Source of the DNA: Bacillota bacterium
Lineage (GTDB): Bacteria > Bacillota_E > JAJZYS01 > JAJYTV01
Assembly (NCBI GenBank): GCA_021845645.1
Contig: JAJZVM010000077.1
Location: 1-18,166 of the forward strand
DNA length: 18,166 nt
Direction: 5' to 3'
Made by a program: the position numbers and the translations under genes. Shown piece by piece: positions 7,539 through 15,178 of the stretch (its first letter is position 1; the number at the start of each line of letters is the position of its first letter). Below the pieces are notes generated by a model that worked only from the letters and a program-made list of their open reading frames with translations, was not told where the DNA came from and did no database searches.

Positions 7539-8297
7539 GTGGGTCTAGCGGCCGCCGTCCTCTACGGTGTCCTCCAGGGCCTGACGGAGTTCCTCCCGGT
7601 ATCGAGTTCCGGTCACCTCGCCCTCGCGGCGCACCTGCTGCACCTCGAGGCGGGCGGGATCGGGCTCGCGGTCGCAACGCACGTCGGCACCCTCGTCGCG
7701 GTGCTGTGGTTCTATCGCCGGGCGATCGCCGATGTCGTCGCGCAACCTGCGCCCGAGCGTGGCCGCAGGATCTCGACGTTCGTCTGGGCCCTGCTCGCGA
7801 CGCTGCCCTTCGCTTGGCTGCTCTCGGGCCCGGCGGAAGCCGCCTTCGGTGAACCCTGGCTCGTCGCGGTCGGCTTCCTCGGCACCAGTCTTCTGCTTGT
7901 TCTGCTGGCGCGCCTGCCGCTCGGCGGCCGGACGTTGCCGGCACCGATCGACGGCCTCTTGATCGGCGCCGCGCAGGGCGTGGCCGTCTGGCCCGGGCTC
8001 AGCCGGTCCGGCACGACCATCGCGACGGCGCGCCTCCTAGGGGTTTCCCCCGAGGCGGCCGCCGAATTCACCTTCCTGCTCTCGATTCCGACGGTGCTCG
8101 CCGCGCTCGCGCGCGAACTCTATCGAGGCGGTCTCGGCGGAGCGCCGTGGCCCGAGATGATCGCCGCCACAGCGGTGGCGGCCGTTGTCGGCCTCTTGAG
8201 CCTGCGCTGGCTGATCGGCCTGCTGCGCAGGGGCCGCGTCTCCTGGTTCGCGATCTACACGCTGGCATTGGCGGGGGTGGGCCTTTGGCTCGGGTGA
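7539..8297 (+). CDS. uppP: Undecaprenyl-diphosphatase UppP (BacA family)
   Basis: This polytopic membrane enzyme dephosphorylates undecaprenyl diphosphate and so regenerates the lipid carrier for peptidoglycan and other wall polymers. Over-expression gives bacitracin resistance in several species. The 252-residue product carries both family signatures. The N-terminal QGLTEFLPVSSSGH block includes Gln13, Glu17 and His26, and the PGLSRSGTT block includes Arg156, a conserved catalytic-site Arg. Several membrane helices are evident. GTG 7539 is chosen for its ribosome binding site and because the protein then begins as in the family (GLAAAVLYGVLQGLTEF). The stop overlaps the ftsK start (GTGA, 8294-8297), so the two are translationally coupled. 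An extended -10 promoter lies just upstream. Confidence 0.95.
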   Translation: MGLAAAVLYGVLQGLTEFLPVSSSGHLALAAHLLHLEAGGIGLAVATHVGTLVAVLWFYRRAIADVVAQPAPERGRRISTFVWALLATLPFAWLLSGPAEAAFGEPWLVAVGFLGTSLLLVLLARLPLGGRTLPAPIDGLLIGAAQGVAVWPGLSRSGTTIATARLLGVSPEAAAEFTFLLSIPTVLAALARELYRGGLGGAPWPEMIAATAVAAVVGLLSLRWLIGLLRRGRVSWFAIYTLALAGVGLWLG

Positions 8298-10474
8298 AGC
8301 GGGCGCCGCAGGCGAAGTCCCGAGGCAAGCGGGCTGCGGCGAACAGCGGACGCCGCCGGCGGGAGCTCTGGGGGCTGCTGCTGCTCGCGGCAGCCCTGTT
8401 CGGTCTCGTCTGGGACGCCCATCCGGCGGGCGCGCTCGGCGTGCTTTGGCAGAGGGCCGCCAGTTTCGCCGTCGGCGGTGCGGCCCTGCCTTGGCTGCTC
8501 TTCCTGCTGCTGCTGGGCGTGCTGATGGTGCGGGGCAGCGACCTTCGTCCGGCCTTGCGCTGGGGTACGGCGGTTCTTCTGCTTTGGTGGACCATGCTGA
8601 TCGCGGCCGCGGGTTGGACAGGCCCCGGCTCGGACGAGCTCGGCCATTACATGGTGCTCGGCGCCGACGCCCTGCTCGGCTCCGACGGACGCGACATACT
8701 TCTCGGCCTTTGGCCGATCCTGACGCTGAGCCTGGTCTTCCGGCCGTTCCTCGGGCAGCTGATGCGCGGTTCTGAGCGGGTGGCGAAGCAGGGTGCCAAG
8801 ACGGCCTACCGCAAGGTCACCGACTTCGTGCTCGAAGACGTGCCTGCGGAGACGGCCGCAGCCGCCCCGGCCGCGCCTTTGATCGCCACGGCGCCGGTTC
8901 CGGCTGTCGTGGCCGAGCCCGAGCCTCCGTCGGCGCACGGCCTCGGGCCCGCCCCGTGGGACGACCCGACGCCCGAGCCGGAGTCCGGGCCCCAGCCTCC
9001 GCGGCACCCCGCGCGTGTCCAGACCGAGACCCCGCCGCTCTTCGACAGCACCGTGCGACCCGCCGCCGGCGAGTACCGGCTGCCGCCGCTCAGCCTCCTC
9101 CACGCGGGCTCCGGCAAGCACACCGAGCGGGACGCACCCGCGCGGGCGCGTCTGCTCGAGGAGACGCTGCGCAGTTTCGGCGTACAGGCGCGGGTGCTCG
9201 AATACCAGCAAGGACCGGCGGTGACAAGGTTTGAGGTCCAGCCGGGGCCGGGCGTGAAGGTTTCGCGCATCGTAGCGCTCGCCGACGACATCGCCCTCGC
9301 GATGGCGGCGACCGACGTGCGCATGGAGGCGCCGATCCCCGGCAAGGCGGCGATCGGCATCGAGATCCCCAACAGCGAGATCGCCCCCGTGCGCCTGCGG
9401 GAGGTCCTGGAGACCCCCGCCTTCCGCGCCTCGAACTCGCTTTTGACGGTCGGGCTGGGCAAGGACATCGCGGGCAATCCGGTCGTCGCGGAGCTCGACC
9501 GCATGCCGCACCTCCTGATCGCCGGGGCGACCGGTTCCGGCAAGAGCGTCTGCCTCAACGTGCTGATCGCGAGCCTGCTCTTTCGGGCTTCGCCGGCCGA
9601 GGTGCGCCTCATCCTGATCGATCCCAAGGTGGTGGAGCTGCAGCAGTTCGATGGCATACCGCACCTCCTCTACCCGGTGGTGACCGACCCCAAGCGCGCC
9701 GCGGGCGTGCTGCGGGGGGTGCTGCGCGAGATGGAGGAGCGCTACCTCCAGTTCGCCAGGGCCGGCTGCCGTGACATTCAACGCTACAACGAAGTCGCGG
9801 AAGAGCGCATGCCCTACTACGTGGTGGTCATCGACGAGCTGGCGGACCTCATGATGGTGGCCCCCAACGAGGTGGAGGAGACAATCGCGCGCCTGGCGCA
9901 GATGGCGCGCGCCGCCGGCATCCACCTGGTGGTGGCGACGCAGCGCCCGTCCGTCGATGTCATCACCGGCCTGATCAAGGCGAACATCCCCTCGCGCATC
10001 GCGTTCGCCGTGTCGAGCCAGGTGGACTCGCGGACCATCCTGGACCAGGGGGGCGCCGAGCGCCTCCTCGGGAAGGGCGACATGCTGTTCGCGCCGCTGG
10101 GCCTCGCCAAACCCCTGCGCACGCAGGGGGCCTACATCTCCGAGCAGGAGATGCAGCACCTGCTCGAGTTCGTGCGCCAGGACGAGCCCGAGTACCGTGA
10201 GGACCTCGAGGCGCCGATCGAGGACGAGGACGAGCAGGAACCGGAGGTCGACGCCCTCTTCGCCAAGGCGGTCGAGGTGGTGGTGCAGGCGAAGAGCGCG
10301 TCCGCCTCGCTGCTGCAGAGCCGGATGCGCGTGGGCTACAGCCGCGCCAGGCGCCTGATCGAGCAGATGGAGCAGAGGGGCATCGTTGGACCCCCGGACG
10401 GCTCGCGGCCGCGCGAGGTCCGCCTGAGTCAGTTCGACTACGAGCGGATGTTCCCGCCGGAGACCCGCGGTTAG
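8294..10474 (+). CDS. ftsK: DNA translocase FtsK/SpoIIIE
   Basis: A membrane-anchored, ATP-driven double-stranded DNA pump that moves chromosomal DNA through the septum at division or sporulation. The 726-residue product has a basic N-terminus, about four membrane helices (near 25-40, 57-79, 90-107 and 135-155), a Pro/Ala/Glu-rich linker (about 175-275), the alpha/beta motor and a C-terminal gamma domain. The motor shows Walker A GATGSGKS (411-418, Lys417), Walker B VVVIDE (Asp514, Glu515) and the ATQRPSVDVITG motif. The gamma winged helix (about 650-715, SASLLQSRMRVGYSRARRLIEQME) reads polar DNA sequences in known homologues. GTG 8294 overlaps the uppP stop; the purine-rich GGGGGTGG about 15 bases upstream may serve as its ribosome site. 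FtsK and SpoIIIE cannot be separated from sequence alone. Confidence 0.95.
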   Translation: MKRAPQAKSRGKRAAANSGRRRRELWGLLLLAAALFGLVWDAHPAGALGVLWQRAASFAVGGAALPWLLFLLLLGVLMVRGSDLRPALRWGTAVLLLWWTMLIAAAGWTGPGSDELGHYMVLGADALLGSDGRDILLGLWPILTLSLVFRPFLGQLMRGSERVAKQGAKTAYRKVTDFVLEDVPAETAAAAPAAPLIATAPVPAVVAEPEPPSAHGLGPAPWDDPTPEPESGPQPPRHPARVQTETPPLFDSTVRPAAGEYRLPPLSLLHAGSGKHTERDAPARARLLEETLRSFGVQARVLEYQQGPAVTRFEVQPGPGVKVSRIVALADDIALAMAATDVRMEAPIPGKAAIGIEIPNSEIAPVRLREVLETPAFRASNSLLTVGLGKDIAGNPVVAELDRMPHLLIAGATGSGKSVCLNVLIASLLFRASPAEVRLILIDPKVVELQQFDGIPHLLYPVVTDPKRAAGVLRGVLREMEERYLQFARAGCRDIQRYNEVAEERMPYYVVVIDELADLMMVAPNEVEETIARLAQMARAAGIHLVVATQRPSVDVITGLIKANIPSRIAFAVSSQVDSRTILDQGGAERLLGKGDMLFAPLGLAKPLRTQGAYISEQEMQHLLEFVRQDEPEYREDLEAPIEDEDEQEPEVDALFAKAVEVVVQAKSASASLLQSRMRVGYSRARRLIEQMEQRGIVGPPDGSRPREVRLSQFDYERMFPPETRG

Positions 10475-10497
10475 GGATCGGCTGGGACGCGCCCGCC

Positions 10498-10527
10498 TTG
10501 ACACACGTGGGCCCAAGTGGGGATCAT
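10498..10527 (+). promoter_or_regulatory. Promoter for the ridA-M42 operon
   Basis: A perfect -35 TTGACA (10498-10503) is followed 18 bases later by GATCAT (10522-10527, four of six matches to TATAAT). Transcription would begin near 10534, after ftsK and before the preferred ridA start at 10580. It is the best promoter-like sequence ahead of the long overlapping gene chain on the right. Confidence 0.5.
10504..10519. promoter_or_regulatory. Near-perfect 16-bp palindrome in the promoter spacer (candidate operator)
   Basis: The palindrome CACGTGGG/CCCAAGTG has seven of eight base pairs matching and begins immediately after the -35 hexamer. A dimeric repressor bound here would block RNA polymerase. 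The protein that binds it, if any, cannot be named from sequence; the BusR-like regulator of the same operon is one candidate. Confidence 0.4.
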
Positions 10528-10579
10528 GCCAGAGGAAGCCGATCCGAAAGGGGCGGAAGGCCTCAGTGGCCGTCTACGT

Positions 10580-11044
10580 ATGGGTAAGGTAGAGGAAAGA
10601 CTGCGGGCGGCGGGCCTGGAGGTGCCGGAGGTCGCGAAGCCCTTGGCGGCCTACGTGCCGGCTCTCCTCGATGGCAAGGATGTCTTCACGAGCGGACAGT
10701 TGCCGCTCGTGCAGGGCAAGCTCGAGTACACGGGACACGTGGGCGCGGAACTCGATGTCGAGCAGGGCCAGGCCGCGGCCCGCCGCTGCGCGCTCAATGT
10801 TCTTGGCGCGATCCGCTCCGTGGCGGGCGATCTCGACCGCGTGGCTCAGGTGCTGAGGGTCACGGTGTTCGTGGCGAGCGCACCCGGCTTCACGGCGCAG
10901 CCCCAGGTGGCCAACGGCGCCTCCGAGCTCCTGGGCACCGCGTTCGGCTACCAGGGCCAGCACACGCGCAGCGCCGTCGGGGTCGCCGAGTTGCCGCTCG
11001 GAGCCCCCGTCGAAGTGGAGGTCTGGGTGCGATTGAAGAGTTAG
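10580..11044 (+). CDS. RidA family protein (reactive enamine/imine deaminase-like)
   Basis: A 154-residue member of the RidA/YjgF/YER057c superfamily. Canonical RidA hydrolyses reactive enamine and imine intermediates made by PLP enzymes and so protects other PLP enzymes. This protein belongs to the longer group whose sequences begin MxxVEERLxxxGLExP and contain VFTSGQLP and a GHVGAELDVEQGQAAARRCALN segment. The conserved Arg that binds the carboxylate is present in HTRSAVGVAELPLGAPVEVE. ATG 10580 is chosen because it reproduces the family N-terminus and lies downstream of the likely transcription start. In-frame GTG 10517 and ATG 10526 lie within the promoter. No strong ribosome site precedes 10580, so the start is moderately sure. 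A PLP-dependent aminotransferase in the same operon is a plausible source of intermediates. Confidence 0.85.
   Translation: MGKVEERLRAAGLEVPEVAKPLAAYVPALLDGKDVFTSGQLPLVQGKLEYTGHVGAELDVEQGQAAARRCALNVLGAIRSVAGDLDRVAQVLRVTVFVASAPGFTAQPQVANGASELLGTAFGYQGQHTRSAVGVAELPLGAPVEVEVWVRLKS
11017..11021 (+). promoter_or_regulatory. Ribosome binding site pointing to an ATT start for the pseudouridine synthase
   Basis: GGAGG inside the end of ridA lies 10 bases before ATT 11032 and 40 bases before the first in-frame GTG (11062). It is the only good ribosome site in the region. Confidence 0.45.
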
Positions 11045-11061
11045 GCGCGCGGCGCCTGCAG

Positions 11062-11850
11062 GTGCTTCTGGCGGAGGCCGGGGTCTGTTCGCGTCGCCAC
11101 GCGGAAGACCTGATCCGCCTGGGACGCGTCTCCGTGAACGGCGTCCCGGCCGCACTCGGGCAGAAGGCTGTGGCCGGGGTCGACGTGATCGCCGTGGACG
11201 GACGCCCCCTCGGATCAGGGCAGGAGAAGGTTTCCTATCTCTTGAATAAGCCTGCCGGCGTTGTCACGACGCTCGACGACCCGCAGGGGCGGCCGAGCGT
11301 CCGCGTTTTCGTGGCGGATCTGCCTTGGCGCCTGTTTCCCGTGGGCAGGCTCGACCGGGACTCCGAGGGCCTGCTGATCCTGACGAACGCCGGGGAGCTC
11401 GCGAACCAGCTGATGCATCCCCGCTACCACGTGCCGAAGACGTACATCGCAACGCTGGACGGAGCTGCGGACGACAGGCTGATCGACGGTCTCCTCACGG
11501 GGGTGGCACTTCCGGACGGCGTACTGCATTGCCTTGCCGCGCGCCGGTTGCCGGACGCCCCCGGGGGAGAGGGGCGCGTCGAGCTTGTGATCGCCGAAGG
11601 GCGCAAGCGCGTCGTGCGCCGCGCCCTGGCGGCTTTGGGGCGCCGCACGCTCCGGCTCGTGCGCATCGCGATCGGTCCCTTGACCCTAGGCGACCTGCCG
11701 CCCGGCGGCATGCGCCGGCTCACGGCCACCGAAGAAGCAGCCCTGCGGACCGCGGTGCGGCAGGCCGCGCAGCGGATGGAGCGGGGCGAACCCGCACCTG
11801 GTTCGAGACAGGGGGAGGGAGTGCCGCGCGGAGCGGCGCGAAGCAGTTGA
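11062..11850 (+). CDS. rRNA pseudouridine synthase, RluB/RsuA family
   Basis: This enzyme isomerises a uridine of ribosomal RNA to pseudouridine, probably in 23S rRNA as for RluB. An N-terminal S4 RNA-binding domain (VLLAEAGVCSRRHAEDLIRLGRVSVNG) is followed by the catalytic domain with LLNKPAGVVTTLDDPQGRPSV and the GRLDRDSEGLLILTNAG motif. The catalytic Asp in GRLD is residue 98 counted from GTG 11062. A basic, low-complexity tail closes the protein. GTG 11062 is the first standard start, but it removes part of the conserved RLQ-V-LAEAG beginning of the S4 domain and has no ribosome site. The same frame continues upstream to ATT 11032, which restores that motif, has GGAGG at 10 bases and overlaps ridA by 13 bases; the true start may be there. 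The stop overlaps the next gene (TTGA). Confidence 0.9.
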   Translation: MLLAEAGVCSRRHAEDLIRLGRVSVNGVPAALGQKAVAGVDVIAVDGRPLGSGQEKVSYLLNKPAGVVTTLDDPQGRPSVRVFVADLPWRLFPVGRLDRDSEGLLILTNAGELANQLMHPRYHVPKTYIATLDGAADDRLIDGLLTGVALPDGVLHCLAARRLPDAPGGEGRVELVIAEGRKRVVRRALAALGRRTLRLVRIAIGPLTLGDLPPGGMRRLTATEEAALRTAVRQAAQRMERGEPAPGSRQGEGVPRGAARSS

Positions 11851-12485
11851 CACCGAGACGATCGAACGGACTCTCCCGCTACGAAGAGATCGCGGCGGAC
11901 GTGGCGACTCGCATCGTCCAGCGGGAGTGGCAGGAGGGGCAGCGCCTCTTTGGGCGCTCCTCGCTGGCAGGGCTCTACAAGGTGTCCCCGGAGACGATTC
12001 GCCGGGCCGTCGCGCTGCTGCACAGCCATGGCGTCGTCTCGGCGATCGCCGGTTCAGGAGTCCTGGTGCGGTCCCGTGCCGCCGCGGAGCAGTATTTGAA
12101 CGAGGTGCGCCTCGACGACGAGCTGCACGGCCTAGCGCGGGAGGTGCAGGGCCTCCTGGCGGAGCGGCGGCAGATCGACGACCGCCTGAGCCAGGCGATC
12201 GACCGCCTCGTGCACCGCACCTCGGGCGCCCTCAGCACCATGCGGCACGTCGAGGAGATCGTGATCCCGGACGGCTCCGCGCTCGTCGGCCAGACCCTCA
12301 GCTCCGCCGACCTGCGCACGCGGACGGGCATCACCGTGATCGGCGTCGCGCGCAAGGGCGAGGAGATGTTCTCACCCGACCCGCGCATGGTGCTCGAACC
12401 GGGCGACCTCCTGATCGTGATCGGCAGCGACCCCGCGAAGGTTCTGCTGAAGGACCTGATGACCGGTGGGGGTGAAGAGGAATGA
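11847..12485 (+). CDS. BusR-like regulator: GntR winged helix plus RCK_C (TrkA-C) domain
   Basis: A 212-residue cytoplasmic transcription regulator. Residues about 10-75 form a GntR-type winged helix-turn-helix (SRYEEIAADVATRIVQREW, then LYKVSPETIRRAVALLHSHGVV). Residues about 83-125 are a charged heptad-like helix, probably a coiled coil, and about 135-202 form an RCK_C/TrkA-C domain (IPDGSALVGQTL, then VLEPGDLLIVIGS). This order and length match BusR of lactic acid bacteria and streptococci, a repressor whose RCK_C domain binds cyclic di-AMP and which controls compatible-solute uptake. c-di-AMP binding here is inference. The start is TTG 11847, overlapping the previous stop as TTGA; its ribosome site is weak (GGAG 13 bases upstream), so coupling is likely. 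No osmolyte transporter gene is visible in the window; the neighbours are NAD-salvage genes. Confidence 0.82.
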   Translation: MTPRRSNGLSRYEEIAADVATRIVQREWQEGQRLFGRSSLAGLYKVSPETIRRAVALLHSHGVVSAIAGSGVLVRSRAAAEQYLNEVRLDDELHGLAREVQGLLAERRQIDDRLSQAIDRLVHRTSGALSTMRHVEEIVIPDGSALVGQTLSSADLRTRTGITVIGVARKGEEMFSPDPRMVLEPGDLLIVIGSDPAKVLLKDLMTGGGEEE

Positions 12486-13012
12486 AGTCCACCCTGCTGG
12501 TCGTGGACTGCCTCAACGACTTTCTCGACCTCGGGGGCCTACTCAACTGCGGCGAGGCGGGACGTGCCGTTCTTCCGGCCATCGCGCGGGAAATCGCGTC
12601 GGCGCGCGCCCGCGGCATGGACGTCGTCTACGCCTGCGACGCGCACCGCCCCGATGACGCCGAGTTCGCGCTCTACCCGCCGCATTGCCTCGAAGGGACG
12701 TGGGGCGCCGAGATCGTGCCCGAGCTCCGCCCCGAGCCTGGCGACCGCATCGTGCCCAAGCGCCGCTTCTCGGCCTTCTTCGGCACCGACCTCGATCTCT
12801 GGCTGCGCGAGAACCGCTCGGACGCCCTGCGCATCGTCGGCGTCTGCACCAACATCTGCGTTCTTTACACAACGGCCGACGCACGCATGCGCGGGTACGA
12901 CGTGACCGTTCCGACGGATGCCGTGGCCTCGTTCGACTCTGATGCGCACGGGTTTGCCCTCGGCCAGATCCGTGACGTGCTCAAGGCGAGCCTCGAGGGG
13001 ACAGGTGAATAG
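12482..13012 (+). CDS. pncA: Nicotinamidase / isochorismatase-family cysteine hydrolase
   Basis: This enzyme is predicted to hydrolyse nicotinamide to nicotinate and ammonia, the first step of NAD salvage by the Preiss-Handler route. The 176-residue product has the complete triad: Asp9 (VVDCLNDF), Lys93 (VPKRRFSAFFGTDL) and Cys126 in the GVCTNICV motif. It also has the metal ligands typical of nicotinamidases, Asp53-x-His55 and His68, which most other isochorismatase-like hydrolases lack. The next gene encodes the enzyme for the following step, which makes this assignment strong. ATG 12482 overlaps the regulator's stop as ATGA, with a GGGGGTG-AAGAGGA stretch upstream as ribosome site. Confidence 0.92.
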   Translation: MKSTLLVVDCLNDFLDLGGLLNCGEAGRAVLPAIAREIASARARGMDVVYACDAHRPDDAEFALYPPHCLEGTWGAEIVPELRPEPGDRIVPKRRFSAFFGTDLDLWLRENRSDALRIVGVCTNICVLYTTADARMRGYDVTVPTDAVASFDSDAHGFALGQIRDVLKASLEGTGE

Positions 13013-14036
13013 CTTGCTGCGCTCGATGCGGGATGTCGCTGCTTTCCAGGTGGACAAGGACCGGCTCCGATCCGCGACGCACGAGGAGATCCTTGAGGGC
13101 GCGACCTCGGACGTCTACTTCCAGAAGACCTTCGATATCCTCCGTCTGGCAGGCCGCGAGGACACCGAGGTGGTGGCCGAGGTGTTCGGCCGGGGCGACG
13201 GCATCCTTGCCGGCATGGCGGAGGTGCGTACCCTGCTGAAGGACCGGCCGGTGCAGCTCTGGGGGCTGCCGGACGGCAGCGAGATCCACACCAAGGACGT
13301 CGTGCTGCGACTGCAGGGCAAGTACAGCGCCTTCGGCATCTTCGAGACCGCTCTCCTCGGCATCCTGGCGGCATCCTCGGGCTGGGCCACCGCCGCCAAG
13401 GCATGCAAGGAAGCCGCGGGCAGCCGGCCCGTCATCTCGTTCGGCGCGCGCCACGTGCATCCCGCGATCGCGTCCGTCATGGACGCGGCGGCGGTGCTCG
13501 GTGGCGCCGACGGCTGCTCCAGCGTGCTCGGCGCGCGTCTCCTCGGCATCGAGGCGTCGGGCACCGTCCCGCACGCCGCCGCGCTGATCATCGGCGACAC
13601 GCTGGAGGTCGCGAAGCTGCAGCTGCAGACGGCGGCCCCCGGTGGCCGTACCGTTCTGATCGACACCTTCCAGGACGAAACGGTCGAGGCGTTGCGGGTG
13701 GGGGAGGCACTCGGCAAGGCGCTCGAAGGCATCCGGCTCGACACGCCGTCCGAGCGGGGTGGCGTCACCACCGAGCTCGTGCGCGAGATGCGCGCCCGCC
13801 TCGATCAGGCGGGGCTCGGCCACGTCCGCATCTTCGTCTCCGGCGGCCTCAGCCCGGATCGCATCCGCGACCTCTCGGCCGCCGGCGCCGACGCCTTTGG
13901 CGTCGGCCACTACATCGCCGTCGCCCCGCCGCTCGAGATGACTATGGACATCAAGGAGGTAGCGGGCCGGCCGCTCGCCAAGCGTGGCCGCATTCCCGGC
14001 ATCACGCCGAGCTCCGGCCTGCGGCAGATACAATGA
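13005..14036 (+). CDS. pncB: Nicotinate phosphoribosyltransferase
   Basis: This enzyme converts nicotinate and PRPP, with ATP, to nicotinate mononucleotide, the entry to NAD synthesis. The 343-residue product is of the short type, related to archaeal-style enzymes. It shows the phosphoribosyltransferase (beta/alpha) core with the motifs YSAFGIFETALLGILA, FGARHVHP, the GTVPHA segment carrying a conserved His (His190), LIDTFQDE, and VSGGLSPDRI near the phosphate-binding end. The C-terminus has no Cys cluster, so the zinc knuckle of some archaeal homologues is absent. GTG 13005 overlaps the pncA stop by 8 bases, with GAGGGG a few bases upstream. TTG 13014 and ATG 13026 are possible alternatives, since the conserved part begins at MRDVAAFQVDKDRL. 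The stop overlaps the next start as ATGA. Confidence 0.93.
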   Translation: MNSLLRSMRDVAAFQVDKDRLRSATHEEILEGATSDVYFQKTFDILRLAGREDTEVVAEVFGRGDGILAGMAEVRTLLKDRPVQLWGLPDGSEIHTKDVVLRLQGKYSAFGIFETALLGILAASSGWATAAKACKEAAGSRPVISFGARHVHPAIASVMDAAAVLGGADGCSSVLGARLLGIEASGTVPHAAALIIGDTLEVAKLQLQTAAPGGRTVLIDTFQDETVEALRVGEALGKALEGIRLDTPSERGGVTTELVREMRARLDQAGLGHVRIFVSGGLSPDRIRDLSAAGADAFGVGHYIAVAPPLEMTMDIKEVAGRPLAKRGRIPGITPSSGLRQIQ

Positions 14037-15178
14037 ACGAAGTTCTCTTGATGGGCCCCGGTCCCAGCCCCGTCAGCCACCGTGTCCGCTCCGCCTTGGC
14101 CCGTCCCCTGCTCGGCCACCTCGATCCTCGCTTCCTCGCGGAACTGGACCGGTTGCAGGACGACCTGCGCGTCGTCTTCGAAAGCTCCGCCGCGCTCACA
14201 TTCCCGGTCTCCGGCACCGGCTCCGCCGCCATGGAAACGGCCGTCGCGACGCTTTGCAGGCCGGGTCGCAAGGTCCTGGTGCTGAGCTGCGGCGTGTTCG
14301 GCGAGCGCATCGCGGCCATGGTGCGGCGTTATGGCGCCGATCTGACCCTCGAGTCGTTCCCGTTCGGCAGTCCGGTGGACCCCGAGGTGGCGCGCAGGCG
14401 CATGCGCGAAGTCTCGCCGGATGTCGTGGCCGTCGTGCAGGCGGAAACCTCGACTGGCGTGCGCTCGGACGTCGACGCCATCGCCGCCCTGTGCAAGGAA
14501 CACGGCGCGGACCTGATCGTGGATGCGGTCACGTCCCTCGGCGGCCTGCCGGTCCACGCGGATGCCTGGGGCGCCGCGATCGTCTACAGCGGCAGCCAGA
14601 AATGCCTTGGCGCGCCACCAGGACTCGGCCCGATCACCGTCCGGGACGGACTCGCGCAGAGTCAGGGCGAGGCGCGCAGCTGGTACTTCGATCTCGGGCT
14701 CATTAGCCAGTATCTCGGCAGCGAGCGCCTCTACCACCACACGGCCCCGATCAGCATGATCTTCGCGCTCGCGGAGGCCCTTCGCGACCTGCGCGAGGAG
14801 GGACTGCCCGGGCGCTTCGCGCGCCACCGCAAGGCCAGCACCGCGCTTCGCGCGGGTCTCGGCGTCCTGGGGCTCAGCTCGCGGGTGGCCGAGGCGGACC
14901 TCTTGCCGTCCCTCACCGTCGTCGCGCCGCCCGAGGGAGTCGACGAGGCTGAACTGCGCAAGGAACTCCTGTTCTCGGAAGGCGTCGAGATCGCCGGAGG
15001 CCTCGGCCCCTGGAAGGGTACGGCCTGGCGCATCGGCACGATGGGTGAGAGCGCCCGCCTCCAGCCAGTGCTCCGCACGATCGCGTCGATCGGCCGCGTG
15101 CTCGCCCGCCACGGCCAGGCGGTGGCGCTCCCCGAAGCCGGCGCCCAAGCGGCCAAGGCCTGGGAGGAGACCGAGTGA
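14033..15178 (+). CDS. Class V aminotransferase, alanine-glyoxylate/serine-pyruvate type
   Basis: A PLP-dependent transaminase of 381 residues, the usual length for the AGXT/serine-pyruvate aminotransferase branch of class V. Markers are the N-terminal LMGPGPSPVSHRVRSAL, the FPVSGTGSAAMETAV cofactor-phosphate region, LIVDAVTSLGG with the PLP-ring Asp, and YSGSQKCLGAPPG with the Schiff-base Lys190. Likely substrates are glyoxylate, alanine, serine or a related pair; a ureidoglycine aminotransferase role is possible within the family, but no purine-catabolism genes are nearby. ATG 14033 overlaps the pncB stop (ATGA) and has no clear ribosome site of its own, so coupling is expected. The stop overlaps the first M42 gene as GTGA. 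Confidence 0.9.
   Translation: MNEVLLMGPGPSPVSHRVRSALARPLLGHLDPRFLAELDRLQDDLRVVFESSAALTFPVSGTGSAAMETAVATLCRPGRKVLVLSCGVFGERIAAMVRRYGADLTLESFPFGSPVDPEVARRRMREVSPDVVAVVQAETSTGVRSDVDAIAALCKEHGADLIVDAVTSLGGLPVHADAWGAAIVYSGSQKCLGAPPGLGPITVRDGLAQSQGEARSWYFDLGLISQYLGSERLYHHTAPISMIFALAEALRDLREEGLPGRFARHRKASTALRAGLGVLGLSSRVAEADLLPSLTVVAPPEGVDEAELRKELLFSEGVEIAGGLGPWKGTAWRIGTMGESARLQPVLRTIASIGRVLARHGQAVALPEAGAQAAKAWEETE

Noticed and set aside
8255..10516. Very long open frame (753 codons) on the minus strand opposite ftsK
   Set aside because: It is a shadow produced by GC-rich codon bias. Its translation is rich in Arg/His/Gly with no recognisable domain, while the plus strand encodes a full FtsK with Walker motifs.
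10517..10579. Earlier ridA start (GTG 10517 or ATG 10526)
   Set aside because: The extra residues are not family-like and these codons lie within the promoter, before the expected transcription start.
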